From: Aureitalea sp. L0-47
GTDB lineage: Bacteria > Bacteroidota > Bacteroidia > Flavobacteriales > Flavobacteriaceae
NCBI RefSeq assembly: GCF_026126405.1
Contig: NZ_JAFMTQ010000015.1
Span: forward strand, 1-64,000
DNA: 64,000 nt
Direction of reading: 5' to 3'
Part shown: positions 8,286 through 17,994 of the stretch, piece after piece
How the letters are laid out: each line of letters starts with the position of its first letter
Position numbering within the stretch: the stretch's first letter is position 1
Program-made: the position numbers and the translations under genes
Notes under the pieces: model-generated
The model's input: only the letters and a program-made list of their open reading frames with translations
The model's database searches: none
Told to the model about the DNA's origin: nothing

Positions 8286-10178
8286 TTATCTTCTATTGTG
8301 TACCGTCATGCGGTAATCAATGGTAATGTCATCTTCGGTTACCAGTTTCACAATATATACACCATCACTGAATGTGGCAGTTGAGAATGTGAAACTAGTG
8401 CTATCTCCCAGATCTCGTTGGTTAAGGACAAGTTTTCCGGACATATCAAAGATAGAGGCCGACTTGATCACGAAACCTTCAGGGTTTGCAACCTCGAGTT
8501 GAGATGCCGGGTTGTTCTGGAAGAAATCAACATTATTATTCACCTGAGCAGACCTGTTATTGACAGATATCGTTGAAGGATCAATCACAGGATCCGGCCC
8601 ACCTCTAAACACCAAGAAGAAACGATTCTCATATGTGCCTTCATGTAACTGAAGTTCAGCTTGATTTCCATTTGTAATCTCCTGCCAAGTGTTTCCTTCA
8701 CTATCCCAAAGAACTACTTTGGACGGTAAGTTTATTTCTTCAGTAGCCATAATAGTTACCGGTGTCGCCTGATCGATTACAAAATTCAATGGAATCTTTT
8801 TGCCTACAGAATAAGGAACGGTTTGAATCACATAAGGAAGGAAATCCTTATCATCGCCAATAGGGAAGTAGGCTTCTGCATTCTTACCATCCATAGGGTG
8901 ACGTGCGTCTAGCCCTCGGTCGTAACCATCAGTTGAAGTATCAGAGAGCATCAATAACATATCTCTTAAATGAGATTCACCGAATACTGTATAAAACCTT
9001 AAAGTAGGAGGATACTCTGCAAATGGGTCAACTTCAGAAGAAATTGTCGACGGATCACCATTTTCTGGATTTCCAATAGTGGAAGTACCAGTGCCAGCTC
9101 CTTGAGGAGACCTAAACACAGAAAGTGAACCACTTTCACGGTAAAATACCCTATGACTATTTTTAAGAACAATTTGACCATCCCCAGCAATATCTGTAAA
9201 TATATTAAAGCCTTGGCCTATAGGTGAATAAAGACGATTAAGGGCTTCTCCAGAATCCATAGTAGCTCCTATCGGATTGCCCCCGTTGTCGTAGTTGAGG
9301 AATGTTGGAGCCGCATAAGCACCTCCAGTAGCATAAGGCGAAGGTCCAGGAATCCATGTTCCATATCCTCCTTTATTGTCAACAAAATAATGTGAGTTTA
9401 TACTTCTATCTTCGTCCCAAAAACGAAATTCATTAATCTCAATGTTATCAGGATCATTAAATACAAGGTTCAGGTCTAAAGCTGATGGGTATGGGTTTCC
9501 GGAAAGTACACTTTCGTTGGCTAATGTATTTACAACGATATCTCCATTGTGAGGCCTTCCTCTAAAGTCGTATAATTGATTCATCGGATCCACCCATGGA
9601 TCGCCCCCAGCAGGGGTAACTCCCACACCTTTCATCGTAAACCCGAGACCGGCAGGTACGCTATAATTTGTCCATATAGCTTGATAACCTCCGCCAGCAG
9701 GCCTTTTGTATAGCCATCTTCTTGAGATGGTCAGGTTAGGCGATGGTGTGCCGTTATATGCCGCGGTTACGTTGGTTTGGTCCGAATCGGTGACAGTATT
9801 GGCATCATAGACATTTAAAATACCAAAATTTCTGTTGCCGCTTCCTGCATTTGGATTTCCAACAGGAGAACTCCAGAAATTATAGTCATAAGAATCTGAG
9901 TTACTGTCTTGATAAACCGAGATAAACCCAGTTCCAGAATTTGCGGATGCCGTAGCTCCCTGGATTAATTGAGCTTCATCCCGCAAATAAATACTTGCTT
10001 CGGTGTTTGGATCATTCGTATTTGCAACAAGATTTACATCTTGTTCAACAAATAATACTTCGTCACTTACGTATACGTAGGAATCGGTTGAAGACGATGC
10101 GTTAGGAGTAACGTACAATTGAGCCATAGCGTTCAACGACATCACTAACGCAACTGAAAAGAGTAGTAGGTTTTTCAT
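8286..10178 (-). CDS. Secreted protein with type IX secretion sorting domain
   Basis: A 630-residue exported protein. The N-terminus (MKNLLLFSVALVMSLNAMAQ) is a clear signal peptide, which is why I start at 10178. The body is rich in Asn, Gly and aromatic residues with no enzymatic motif I can recognise. The last ~80 residues form a type A T9SS C-terminal domain: a segment like LEVANPEGFVIKSASIFD, then GKLVLNQ, then FSDGVYIVKL and a short basic end. It is therefore predicted to be sent to the cell surface by the PorQ-containing system also encoded here. It may be an adhesin or surface-layer component; this is inference. Confidence 0.82.
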   Translation of the reverse strand: MKNLLLFSVALVMSLNAMAQLYVTPNASSSTDSYVYVSDEVLFVEQDVNLVANTNDPNTEASIYLRDEAQLIQGATASANSGTGFISVYQDSNSDSYDYNFWSSPVGNPNAGSGNRNFGILNVYDANTVTDSDQTNVTAAYNGTPSPNLTISRRWLYKRPAGGGYQAIWTNYSVPAGLGFTMKGVGVTPAGGDPWVDPMNQLYDFRGRPHNGDIVVNTLANESVLSGNPYPSALDLNLVFNDPDNIEINEFRFWDEDRSINSHYFVDNKGGYGTWIPGPSPYATGGAYAAPTFLNYDNGGNPIGATMDSGEALNRLYSPIGQGFNIFTDIAGDGQIVLKNSHRVFYRESGSLSVFRSPQGAGTGTSTIGNPENGDPSTISSEVDPFAEYPPTLRFYTVFGESHLRDMLLMLSDTSTDGYDRGLDARHPMDGKNAEAYFPIGDDKDFLPYVIQTVPYSVGKKIPLNFVIDQATPVTIMATEEINLPSKVVLWDSEGNTWQEITNGNQAELQLHEGTYENRFFLVFRGGPDPVIDPSTISVNNRSAQVNNNVDFFQNNPASQLEVANPEGFVIKSASIFDMSGKLVLNQRDLGDSTSFTFSTATFSDGVYIVKLVTEDDITIDYRMTVHNRR

Positions 10179-10373
10179 ATTTATATAATAATTTTGTACC
10201 ATCTTGGGGGCAAAATGATACTATTAACCGAGGTAAAAATAGAAATAATATTTAATTATCACAGTTTTAAGTGATTAAAATCGACGAAAAGCATGATAAT
10301 ACAGGCCAAGATTTCGTTAAAATGCAATAAATGTCGATAACCTGTTAACAAATTGTAAGAAATACATTACACG

Positions 10374-10925
10374 ATGTTTAAAATCGGAGACAAAGTTGAA
10401 TCACTCAACGATTCCATAAAAGGAGAGGTGTTCGCGGTAAAAGAGAATAGCATTTTCGTATTGACCGAGGATGACTTCGAAATGGAGTTCGATCAGGATG
10501 AACTTGTGGTCGTTGGTTCGGAAGAATCCGACATACATTTAAACCCTATGGATGTCTCAAAGGCCCTTTCAGAAAAAGAATCATGGAAACCTCGGAAAAC
10601 CAGGCGAATCAAACCCAAAGAACGTGTTCAGCCTGCCATGGAGGTGGATCTGCATATCCATAAGCTAGTAAACGCCACTAAGAACATGTCTAATTATGAT
10701 ATGTTGACCATACAGCTTGATACGGCTAAAAGACAGCTGGAATTCGCGATTCGGAAGAAAATACAGAGGGTTGTCTTTATTCATGGAGTGGGAGACGGAG
10801 TGCTGCGAACGGAATTGGAGTACTTATTCAAACGCTACGATAATCTGAAGTTTTACGACGCGAATTTTCAGAAATATGGTCGCGGAGCCACTGAAGTCTA
10901 CATTTTTCAGAGTAAAACCGCCTAG
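10374..10925 (+). CDS. Smr domain protein (MutS2 C-terminal-like)
   Basis: A 183-residue protein. The N-terminal ~55 residues form a small acidic beta domain (FKIGDKVESLND). The C-terminal ~85 residues form an Smr domain, with VDLHIHKL (about 94-101) and HGVGDGVLRTEL (about 140-151), the two signature motifs. Smr domains nick or bind branched DNA or act on mRNA in ribosome rescue; the isolated form seen here is widespread in Bacteroidota and its role is not settled. Its stop codon overlaps the stop of the convergent lipoprotein gene in the palindrome CTAG. Confidence 0.85.
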   Translation: MFKIGDKVESLNDSIKGEVFAVKENSIFVLTEDDFEMEFDQDELVVVGSEESDIHLNPMDVSKALSEKESWKPRKTRRIKPKERVQPAMEVDLHIHKLVNATKNMSNYDMLTIQLDTAKRQLEFAIRKKIQRVVFIHGVGDGVLRTELEYLFKRYDNLKFYDANFQKYGRGATEVYIFQSKTA

Positions 10926-11812
10926 TCAGGAAAAGCTGGGGTAATTGAAATATTCTCGTTTAAAATGCTGGATATACTGCCCAGTTCAAGGGATTCCTGG
11001 GTTATTTGTTCCGATTCGGATATTAATACTAAATTATCGATTCGAACCCGAACATCACTATTAATATTGTAGGTGTGAACACGGAACTCATCCACTATGA
11101 ATTCTATCGTTACAGCCGGATTCAGATAATTCGGGCCAACATTGGGGTCGAGGATATTATCCAATGGATTCAAATCAATGTTACTCCCTACCTCATAACG
11201 TGTTAATACTCCGTCGTTGTCGTCGTCCTCATCCAGGTAATCCACATTGTCTTCTCCATCAGTATTCATGGGGTTATTCGGATCATCGCCTATTTCGGCA
11301 ATGGTTGGGACATTGTCGCCATCGTCATCATCGTCATAAAAGTTAGGCAGCCCATCGTTATCGAAATCCCCGAAGCCCTCTTTTAACGGGTCGTTGCTAT
11401 TCTCGAAGGGAATGCCATCATTGTCGTCCAGTAATGCGGTGATAAATAATGTAGCCGTGCCATCTGTACCAAGGAAGCTTGTTACTACCTGTGGTGTTGT
11501 GGGAGGAATATTATCGCAGAAATAGTCGGAGCCTACACTCTCATTAAAAGTTCGGTAAGCAACTATATTGCTCGTTCCATTTACAGCAAATTCCAGGGTA
11601 TCACTCTCAAAAAACAGTATATCTGTTGTGCCTAATTGAAGTGCGATGCTTTCGAAGGACTGACTGTTTATCTTGTAAAATACATAGTCGCCCTGACCTC
11701 CACAAAACTCAAGGTTGGCATCACCAAAATCGAACGAAGTGAGTATTATATCGCCGTCATCACAGGCATTCAGAACAATTCCCAGGAGTAAAATTGAAAG
11801 GTATTTCTTCAT
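10922..11812 (-). CDS. Lipoprotein with thrombospondin type 3-like calcium-binding repeats
   Basis: A 296-residue envelope lipoprotein (lipobox LNAC, cysteine at about residue 17). Its middle is packed with Asp-rich repeats: DDNDGIPFEN, DFDNDGLPNF, DDDDDGDNVPT and DEDDDNDGVLT, a TSP3-like pattern that usually binds calcium. The flanking domains are not recognised. Its stop overlaps that of the Smr gene. A surface structural role is likely but unproven. Confidence 0.75.
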   Translation of the reverse strand: MKKYLSILLLGIVLNACDDGDIILTSFDFGDANLEFCGGQGDYVFYKINSQSFESIALQLGTTDILFFESDTLEFAVNGTSNIVAYRTFNESVGSDYFCDNIPPTTPQVVTSFLGTDGTATLFITALLDDNDGIPFENSNDPLKEGFGDFDNDGLPNFYDDDDDGDNVPTIAEIGDDPNNPMNTDGEDNVDYLDEDDDNDGVLTRYEVGSNIDLNPLDNILDPNVGPNYLNPAVTIEFIVDEFRVHTYNINSDVRVRIDNLVLISESEQITQESLELGSISSILNENISITPAFPD

Positions 11813-11883
11813 TGCAACATTTTCTGCTTAGACAAAGTAACGCAATTCTTTATAATTGATGATTTCAAAATTAGATTAATGTG

Positions 11884-11891
11884 TATTTTTG
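11884..11891 (+). promoter_or_regulatory. -7 element TATTTTTG of the cysteine desulfurase gene
   Basis: An exact TAnnTTTG match, only six bases (CGCGAG) before the ATG at 11898. This predicts a leaderless or nearly leaderless transcript. Confidence 0.65.
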
Positions 11892-11897
11892 CGCGAG

Positions 11898-13046
11898 ATG
11901 AGAAAAGTTTATTTCGATAGTGCGGCTACTACTGAACTGAGAAGCGAAGTCATCCGATGTATGTCGGAAGTTCTTAAAACAGAATACGGAAACCCTTCAT
12001 CTACACATTCATACGGGCGCTCATCTAAATCTTTACTTGAAACAGCTAGAAAAGAGATCGCCGGATTCCTTAATGTCTCAGCCTCCGAGATTATTTTTAC
12101 ATCAGGTGGAACAGAAGCAGACAATCTTGCGCTGCATAGTGCAGTTGCCGACCTTGGTGTAACACGAATTATTTCGAGCCGGATCGAGCATCATGCGGTT
12201 TTGCACACCATCGAAGTGCTTGAGGAGCGATACAATATAAATGTGGATTATGTTGATGTGAACACTACTGGTTGTATTGACTATGATCATTTGAAATCAC
12301 TTCTGAAAGATTCTTCCGAAAAGACACTGGTGAGTCTGATGCATGTAAATAACGAGGTAGGAACGATGATCGATCTAAAGCGCGTTGCCTTGTTGTGTAA
12401 GGAACACGGAGCTTTATTTCATAGCGATATGGTGCAGTCCATAGGGCATTTTGAAATAGACCTGGCGGATATCCCGGTAGACTTCGCAGCTGCCGCAGCC
12501 CATAAGTTTCACGGTCCGAAAGGAGTTGGATTTGCATTTATTAGAAAAGACAGCGGTTTAAAACCTTTGATTCATGGCGGACAGCAGGAACGCGGCATGC
12601 GTGCTGGTACAGAGCCTGTGTACGCCGTAGCGGGAATGGCAGAAGCCCTCAGAATCTCTTATCAGAATTTAGAAAAGGAGAAAGCTTATATCAATTCTCT
12701 GAAGGAATATTTTATTCAGCAATTAAATGAACAGGTTCCCGGAGTACATTTTAACGGGGCATGTGAGGACGGAGACGACAGTACTTATACTCTTATCAAT
12801 GTATGTCTACCACTTTCACCTGAAAAAGCCATTCTGCTCTTGTTTCAGTTGGATTTAAAGGGAATTGCCTGTTCCAAGGGAAGTGCCTGCCAAAGTGGGA
12901 GTGAAGGCGGTTCTCACGTTTTAAAAGAGATCCTTTCCAAAGATAACTTCAAAAGACCCTCTGTACGATTCTCATTTTCTTCGTTTAATAAAAAGGAAGA
13001 GATCGATTATGTGATTGATGTACTCAAGGAGTTTGTGAATTCCTAA
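11898..13046 (+). CDS. Cysteine desulfurase (NifS/IscS family)
   Basis: A 382-residue class V PLP aminotransferase that takes sulfur from cysteine for Fe-S cluster or thio-cofactor synthesis. The start MRKVYFDSAATTEL is the family's typical N-terminus. HSDMVQ (175-180) contains the PLP-binding aspartate, AAAHKFHGPKG (199-209) carries the Schiff-base lysine K203, and the sulfur-carrying cysteine lies in the CSKGSACQSGS loop (325-335). The long cysteine loop is group I (IscS/NifS) like. No iscU or other cluster gene is adjacent, so it may supply sulfur for another pathway. Confidence 0.9.
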   Translation: MRKVYFDSAATTELRSEVIRCMSEVLKTEYGNPSSTHSYGRSSKSLLETARKEIAGFLNVSASEIIFTSGGTEADNLALHSAVADLGVTRIISSRIEHHAVLHTIEVLEERYNINVDYVDVNTTGCIDYDHLKSLLKDSSEKTLVSLMHVNNEVGTMIDLKRVALLCKEHGALFHSDMVQSIGHFEIDLADIPVDFAAAAAHKFHGPKGVGFAFIRKDSGLKPLIHGGQQERGMRAGTEPVYAVAGMAEALRISYQNLEKEKAYINSLKEYFIQQLNEQVPGVHFNGACEDGDDSTYTLINVCLPLSPEKAILLLFQLDLKGIACSKGSACQSGSEGGSHVLKEILSKDNFKRPSVRFSFSSFNKKEEIDYVIDVLKEFVNS

Positions 13047-13047
13047 T

Positions 13048-15540
13048 TTAGAACTTCATCGTAAGTCGGACATTGTAAACACGAGGGGTTAAGAAATTCG
13101 GTATTGAATACTGAACTTTCGTATAAACATCGCGAACAAAGGTATTCGTAATGGAGTTACGTACGTCGAAGATGTTGAAGATCTCGGCACCAATGGTAAG
13201 CTCTCTAAATGGCTTTAACCATCCGCTATCTCGCAATTTATTCGCATCAACCAACACATAGGACACCCCTAGATCGGCTCTTTTATAATCTGGTAATCGC
13301 GTTTGGAAGTCGTACGGATCTGCATAACTGGGCGATCCACCCGGTAATCCAGTGTTATAAGTAAGATTCAGGTACATTTTCAGATCCGGGATCACTTTTA
13401 CATAATCCTGGAATAGCACACCGAATTTCAGCCTTTGATCCGTAGGACGGAAAATAAAGCCGCGATTGTCAATATTTTCTTCAGTTCTGAGGTAACCAAA
13501 ACTCACCCAGCTCTCAGTTCCGGGAACAAATTCACCGGCTAGCCTCAGGTCTAGTCCGGCAGCGTAGGCCTCGGCATTGTTTCGGGCACGGTAGCGAATA
13601 CGGACATTTTCAAGGGTGTAAGGGTTCACATCCGTTAGTTTTTTATAATACACTTCGGAATTTAAAGTGAATGGCCTACCCCATAGATCGAAACTGTAGT
13701 CATTACCCAATACAATATGTATGGATTGCTGCGCCTTAACACCTGGCCGCACAGTGCCGGTGGAATCTCTCAACTCCCTGTAAAAAGGTGGTTGGTGGTA
13801 GACACCTCCTGATAGTCTGAACAACATATCCATTTCCCAGTCCGGTTTAAGAGATATCTGGGCCCGGGGACTAAATACAGTTTGTGTCGTGCTTTCGATT
13901 CCGTCTCCGTTTACTGTCCAATTATGTGCTCTAACACCGGCGTTGAGCCAAAGATCATTAGTTCCAAGATTGGTTTTCTTACTCCATTGAACAAATCCCT
14001 GGATACGGTCGGTTTGTACGTTATTGGTGGCTCGGATGGTCGTAAAGGGTACGATAGGCGACACAAAAGGCTCATAAGGTTGGTCATTCGCGAAATCGGG
14101 TAGTGGTGGGCGAATGGAGAAACCTGCGGAGTCTATGATCTCGTATTCCTGCACCCGGTCTCGAATATCTTCCCGTGTATAGCGAACACCGTATTCGATC
14201 ACAGCGGCGTTTTTATCTTCCTCAGGGGATTTCAACCTGTATACCCCTTTATGCTGTATATTCACGATCAATGCGTCCAAATCGTTCCTCGCGTGGGTAA
14301 GTTGCGAACCTATTCCTTCTGAAAACTGAACTTCTCCTAAGTTTTCGTCTCCAATGTTGGTATTTACCTCCCCAAGTCGATATTGCGCCAGGATATCGAA
14401 ATATTCCTGTTCCGTAGTCTGGAAAACCGAACCTATTAGCTTGGCGGTATACTGATCTGATACCGCGTAGGTTGCTTTTAACGCACCAAAATAAGTATCG
14501 TACCGGTCTTCTTCCTGTCCTTCGTAGAAAATAAGCAGAGCCACGGGATCTGCAAGGGTTCCGAAGTTCGTCTGACGCGTTAGCGGTTCGTAATCGTATT
14601 GGTTAACTGAAAGATTACCGAGGAAACCTAGTTCGAATTTATTACTGAATTTGTAGGTAATATAGGTTTGAGCATCGGCAAAACGCGGACGGAAATTGGT
14701 CTCCGTCTGTTTGGCGTCTACAAAAAGGCTGTTATCCCTGTAGCGCAGTCCTACCACACCACGAAGTCGTTCGTCATTAGAGATTCCTTTAACCGACACA
14801 CTAGCACCCAGCAGGCTTAAATCTGCAGTAGCACCAAATGAAACAGGGCGCTCATACTGAATATCCAGAACGGAAGATAGTTTATCTCCGAATTTAGCCT
14901 GGAATCCCCCGGCTGAAAAGTCAACAGATTGTGTTAGGTCTGTATTAACAAAACTCAACCCTTCCTGCTGTCCGCTACGTATAAGAAACGGACGATAGAC
15001 TTCAATTTCATTGACATAGACAAGGTTCTCATCAAAATTTCCGCCTCGTACGGCATACTGCGTACTTAGTTCATCATTTCCGCTTACACCTGGAAGTGAC
15101 TTCAGAAGATTCTCAACTCCTGCATTTGCTCCCGGAATTTTTCTAATGGTTTCCGGGGTAATAGATAGTACGCCTGATTCGTCCACCCTGCTGCGTTTTT
15201 TTCTACCTGTAATAATTACCGGGCTAATCTGCTCAACGTCAACCTTCATAACCGGGTTGAATTCATAATCCTGGTTGGGTTTCAGGTTGAAAGTTTGAGA
15301 AACATTGCTGTGAGCAATATGCGTATATGTAATGGTAACATCCTGGTTAGCTGGAATTTCAAGTAGATAAAAACCGTCAAAATCCGAAATAGTACCAGTG
15401 CCTTCGTAGGAGACATTTACATTTGCGATGGGCACATTCTGCTCATCGAGAATAACTCCTTTTATGGTTGCGTTTTGTGAAAAGATGGATAGACTTGATC
15501 CAAAAATCAGTAGTAGTAGAAGTAATCGCGTTGTTTTCAA
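13048..15540 (-). CDS. TonB-dependent receptor with carboxypeptidase-like N-terminal domain
   Basis: An 830-residue outer-membrane receptor. A signal peptide (to about residue 21) is followed by a CarboxypepD_reg-like beta-sandwich (about 25-105), a plug domain with TPETIRKIPGA and the AVRGGNFDENLVYVNEI segment (about 130-185), and a long C-terminal beta-barrel ending in the aromatic residue of RLTMKF. It lies 15 bases downstream of the M23 peptidase gene, so the two are probably one operon. No SusD partner is present, so a glycan-import role is unlikely. The substrate is unknown. Confidence 0.9.
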   Translation of the reverse strand: MKTTRLLLLLLIFGSSLSIFSQNATIKGVILDEQNVPIANVNVSYEGTGTISDFDGFYLLEIPANQDVTITYTHIAHSNVSQTFNLKPNQDYEFNPVMKVDVEQISPVIITGRKKRSRVDESGVLSITPETIRKIPGANAGVENLLKSLPGVSGNDELSTQYAVRGGNFDENLVYVNEIEVYRPFLIRSGQQEGLSFVNTDLTQSVDFSAGGFQAKFGDKLSSVLDIQYERPVSFGATADLSLLGASVSVKGISNDERLRGVVGLRYRDNSLFVDAKQTETNFRPRFADAQTYITYKFSNKFELGFLGNLSVNQYDYEPLTRQTNFGTLADPVALLIFYEGQEEDRYDTYFGALKATYAVSDQYTAKLIGSVFQTTEQEYFDILAQYRLGEVNTNIGDENLGEVQFSEGIGSQLTHARNDLDALIVNIQHKGVYRLKSPEEDKNAAVIEYGVRYTREDIRDRVQEYEIIDSAGFSIRPPLPDFANDQPYEPFVSPIVPFTTIRATNNVQTDRIQGFVQWSKKTNLGTNDLWLNAGVRAHNWTVNGDGIESTTQTVFSPRAQISLKPDWEMDMLFRLSGGVYHQPPFYRELRDSTGTVRPGVKAQQSIHIVLGNDYSFDLWGRPFTLNSEVYYKKLTDVNPYTLENVRIRYRARNNAEAYAAGLDLRLAGEFVPGTESWVSFGYLRTEENIDNRGFIFRPTDQRLKFGVLFQDYVKVIPDLKMYLNLTYNTGLPGGSPSYADPYDFQTRLPDYKRADLGVSYVLVDANKLRDSGWLKPFRELTIGAEIFNIFDVRNSITNTFVRDVYTKVQYSIPNFLTPRVYNVRLTMKF

Positions 15541-15555
15541 AAGGTTGCTTTGGCG

Positions 15556-17238
15556 TTATTTTCTGAAAAAAGTTGCTTCAAATGTAGCATTATTTCCGGC
15601 ATTATCTACAACATTCACTTTGAAATTGTTTTCTGACTCGGAAATAATATTATCATCGAAATTATAGGTTAAAACGTCTTTTTTGTAATTATATTCCATG
15701 AGGATAAACTTTCCATTTATCGTTGCGCGATAGCTCCCGATTCCGCTTAGATCATCCTCGATCTTTACTTTAAGTGTCTTGTTGCTGCTAATCCATTTTT
15801 CATCGCTGAAATTCACAGGTTTTATGCTAGGAGGTGTGTCATCGGCTACCAGGGTAAAAGAACCAAAAGTCCGTGTTTTTGCAGTAAGTTTATTGCCTTT
15901 TCGGTAGGTTGTATTGTAATAAGGCTCCCCTTTATAGTTCAATCTGCCCAGGTACAATTTGTCCATATCTTCTTTTCTGAAATTGGACGCATCGGCTGTA
16001 ATGGAAATATTCTTATGTATGGGTATGTTATCTTCATGGAATATCAAAGTGTCTCCCTTTGCTTCGATATCCAGATAAGTGTTCTCATAAAGGGCGTTAG
16101 CCGGTATGTATATACTGAATTTACCCTTGGTAATCGACGTAGCCTGGTCTGCATACACAAAATCGTCGGTCTTTTTCAAGGCCAAAGGCTTTACAATGGT
16201 TTCGTTTTTACCGTTAATTGGCACGAAGATTCGTTGCTTATTTCCACTGTAATCCAGGATCTCGATAACATAATTCGCGTCGTAACCCTCTTCAATATTG
16301 ACTTTGCCGCTATTGTCTTCTTTGGTGATGATACTTAATGGGTTGTTTGTTTGTCTGAATAATTTCTGCACTCTGCTCTTATTGGTGCGCCAGTAATGGT
16401 AGTCGATAAATCGATTGAGATATCGTGTTTCCCCGAAAGAAAACTTTTCAAACAAAACATTGAAATTTTCTTTGCCGTTAACCGTTGTTATGATTTTGTA
16501 GACTCCGTTCTTGTTCGAAGCTCCATCCTGCTGATCGTAGGTTGATACGCCAAACCCAATCTCACCTAAAGCCGATATACTTTTTGTCCTGTATGTTCCG
16601 TCTTTCTGAAGCACAAGTCGAAGTTTTACAGGATTCTGAGAACCGTTCACATGCGACTGTTCTCCCATGGGGTAGGCAAATACGGAGTTTACCAGGGGCT
16701 TTTTGCTGTCGGGGATCTCGATTCCAAACAACATCGGATTCATAGGCCTTGAACTGCTATCTCTTATTTCGAAATGAAGGTGAGGCCCACCGCTACTACC
16801 TGAATTTCCTGTATATCCAATAAGGTCACCCCGATTTACCTTCAGCTTTCCTCCGTCAGGGAACATTTCTACTTCATAGGACTCCCGGGCATATTGAGTA
16901 CGTTTTACAAATTCCTCTATTTCACCTGCATAACGCTGAAGATGAGCATACACGGTACTGTAGCCGTTAGGATGGGAAATGTACAATGCCTTTCCATAGC
17001 CGTAATGACCTACTTTTATTCGTGTTACAACACCATCTGCAGGAGCATAAATGGGTATTCCTTCTCTTTGCTGAGTTTTTATATCCAGTCCACTGTGAAA
17101 ATGATTCGATCTAAGCTCTCCAAAGCTTCCGGATAGTATCAAGGGTATCTTCAAGGGGTTGTCAAAATAGTCGGTAGGAACACTTTTTTGACCATAGCAA
17201 AATCCTCCCAGGAGTGCGGTTAGAATAAGCAGGCGCAT
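15556..17238 (-). CDS. M23 family metallopeptidase (LysM-less peptidoglycan endopeptidase)
   Basis: A 560-residue exported protein. The start at 17238 (MRLLILTALLGGFCYGQ) gives a good signal peptide. The M23 (LytM-like) domain lies near the N-terminus, with zinc ligands in HFHSGLDI and in the later HLHFE motif. The remaining ~380 residues form beta-sandwich-like domains not recognised further. It probably cleaves peptidoglycan cross-bridges, or binds them to regulate envelope work. It precedes the TonB-dependent receptor in the same operon. Confidence 0.85.
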   Translation of the reverse strand: MRLLILTALLGGFCYGQKSVPTDYFDNPLKIPLILSGSFGELRSNHFHSGLDIKTQQREGIPIYAPADGVVTRIKVGHYGYGKALYISHPNGYSTVYAHLQRYAGEIEEFVKRTQYARESYEVEMFPDGGKLKVNRGDLIGYTGNSGSSGGPHLHFEIRDSSSRPMNPMLFGIEIPDSKKPLVNSVFAYPMGEQSHVNGSQNPVKLRLVLQKDGTYRTKSISALGEIGFGVSTYDQQDGASNKNGVYKIITTVNGKENFNVLFEKFSFGETRYLNRFIDYHYWRTNKSRVQKLFRQTNNPLSIITKEDNSGKVNIEEGYDANYVIEILDYSGNKQRIFVPINGKNETIVKPLALKKTDDFVYADQATSITKGKFSIYIPANALYENTYLDIEAKGDTLIFHEDNIPIHKNISITADASNFRKEDMDKLYLGRLNYKGEPYYNTTYRKGNKLTAKTRTFGSFTLVADDTPPSIKPVNFSDEKWISSNKTLKVKIEDDLSGIGSYRATINGKFILMEYNYKKDVLTYNFDDNIISESENNFKVNVVDNAGNNATFEATFFRK

Positions 17239-17329
17239 GAGTCTTAATGAATTAGAATTACTATAGAAACGGGGGGTGAACAGCATTGTTATCTTCGTCG
17301 ATCAATATTACAAAAAATATGCAAAAGTG

Positions 17330-17360
17330 TTGTCATATTAGTAGCACTTGGTTAACTTTG
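17330..17360 (+). promoter_or_regulatory. Promoter of the zapA operon (TTG-N20-TAACTTTG)
   Basis: TTG at 17330-17332 and TAACTTTG at 17353-17360, 20 bases apart, exactly the Bacteroidota -33/-7 layout. It lies 27 bases before the ATG at 17388 and supports that start. Confidence 0.75.
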
Positions 17361-17387
17361 TCTTTAGAGTGTCGAAATTATTTTTCA

Positions 17388-17678
17388 ATGAGTTCCATTT
17401 CCGAAGTAGTTGATTCCCTGGAGAACAGGATAAGTAAATTACTTCACAGGCACGAAAAATTGAAACAAGCGAAAACAGACCTGGAGAAACAGATCCTGGT
17501 ATTGAGATCGCAACAGGACGAATCTCACAGTGAGATTGAGAACCTTCGCGCTAAATGCGAATCCTTGAAAATTGCAAATTCGATGCTTGGCAGCGACCAA
17601 CATAAACGAGAAACAAAACTCAAAATAAATGCTTTAGTTCGGGAAATTGATAGCTGTATTTCTCAACTTTCCGAATAG
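17388..17678 (+). CDS. Small coiled-coil protein, probable division-associated partner of ZapA
   Basis: A 96-residue protein that is almost entirely alpha-helical coiled coil (heptads from about residue 5 to 90, with LEKQILVLRSQQDE and IENLRAKCESLKI). It sits five bases upstream of zapA under one promoter. By size, helix content and position it resembles ZapB-like division proteins, but sequence identity to ZapB cannot be judged here. The ATG at 17388 was chosen over upstream codons because the promoter lies at 17330-17360. Confidence 0.7.
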   Translation: MSSISEVVDSLENRISKLLHRHEKLKQAKTDLEKQILVLRSQQDESHSEIENLRAKCESLKIANSMLGSDQHKRETKLKINALVREIDSCISQLSE

Positions 17679-17683
17679 ACGAT

Positions 17684-17974
17684 ATGTCGAACCATCTTAA
17701 AATAAAGCTTTCTATCGCGGACCGGGTATACCCCTTGACCATTAACCCCGACCAGGAAGAAGGTTTGAGAAAAGCGGCCAAGAAGATAGAGGAGATGATT
17801 AAGAGGTTCGAGAAAAGTTATGCCGTAAGGGATAAACAGGATGTTTTAGCCATGTGTGCACTCCAGTTTGCAGCCCAGGTAGAGCAAAAAGCAATAGATA
17901 AGGACTCAGATTCGCAACAGATCGAGAAAAAGTTACAGGCTTTAAGTGAATTGTTACACGAGCATTTGTCCTAA
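17684..17974 (+). CDS. zapA: Cell division protein ZapA
   Basis: A 96-residue ZapA-family protein, which bundles FtsZ filaments at the division ring. The N-terminal beta/alpha part (KIKLSIADRVYPLTINPDQEEGLRKAAKKIEEMI) is the family signature, and the C-terminal ~45 residues form the dimerising helix. It is directly followed by a 6S RNA, the same order as in many bacteria (zapA-ssrS). Confidence 0.9.
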   Translation: MSNHLKIKLSIADRVYPLTINPDQEEGLRKAAKKIEEMIKRFEKSYAVRDKQDVLAMCALQFAAQVEQKAIDKDSDSQQIEKKLQALSELLHEHLS

Positions 17975-17994
17975 CGTTCTTTAAAATATAAAAG

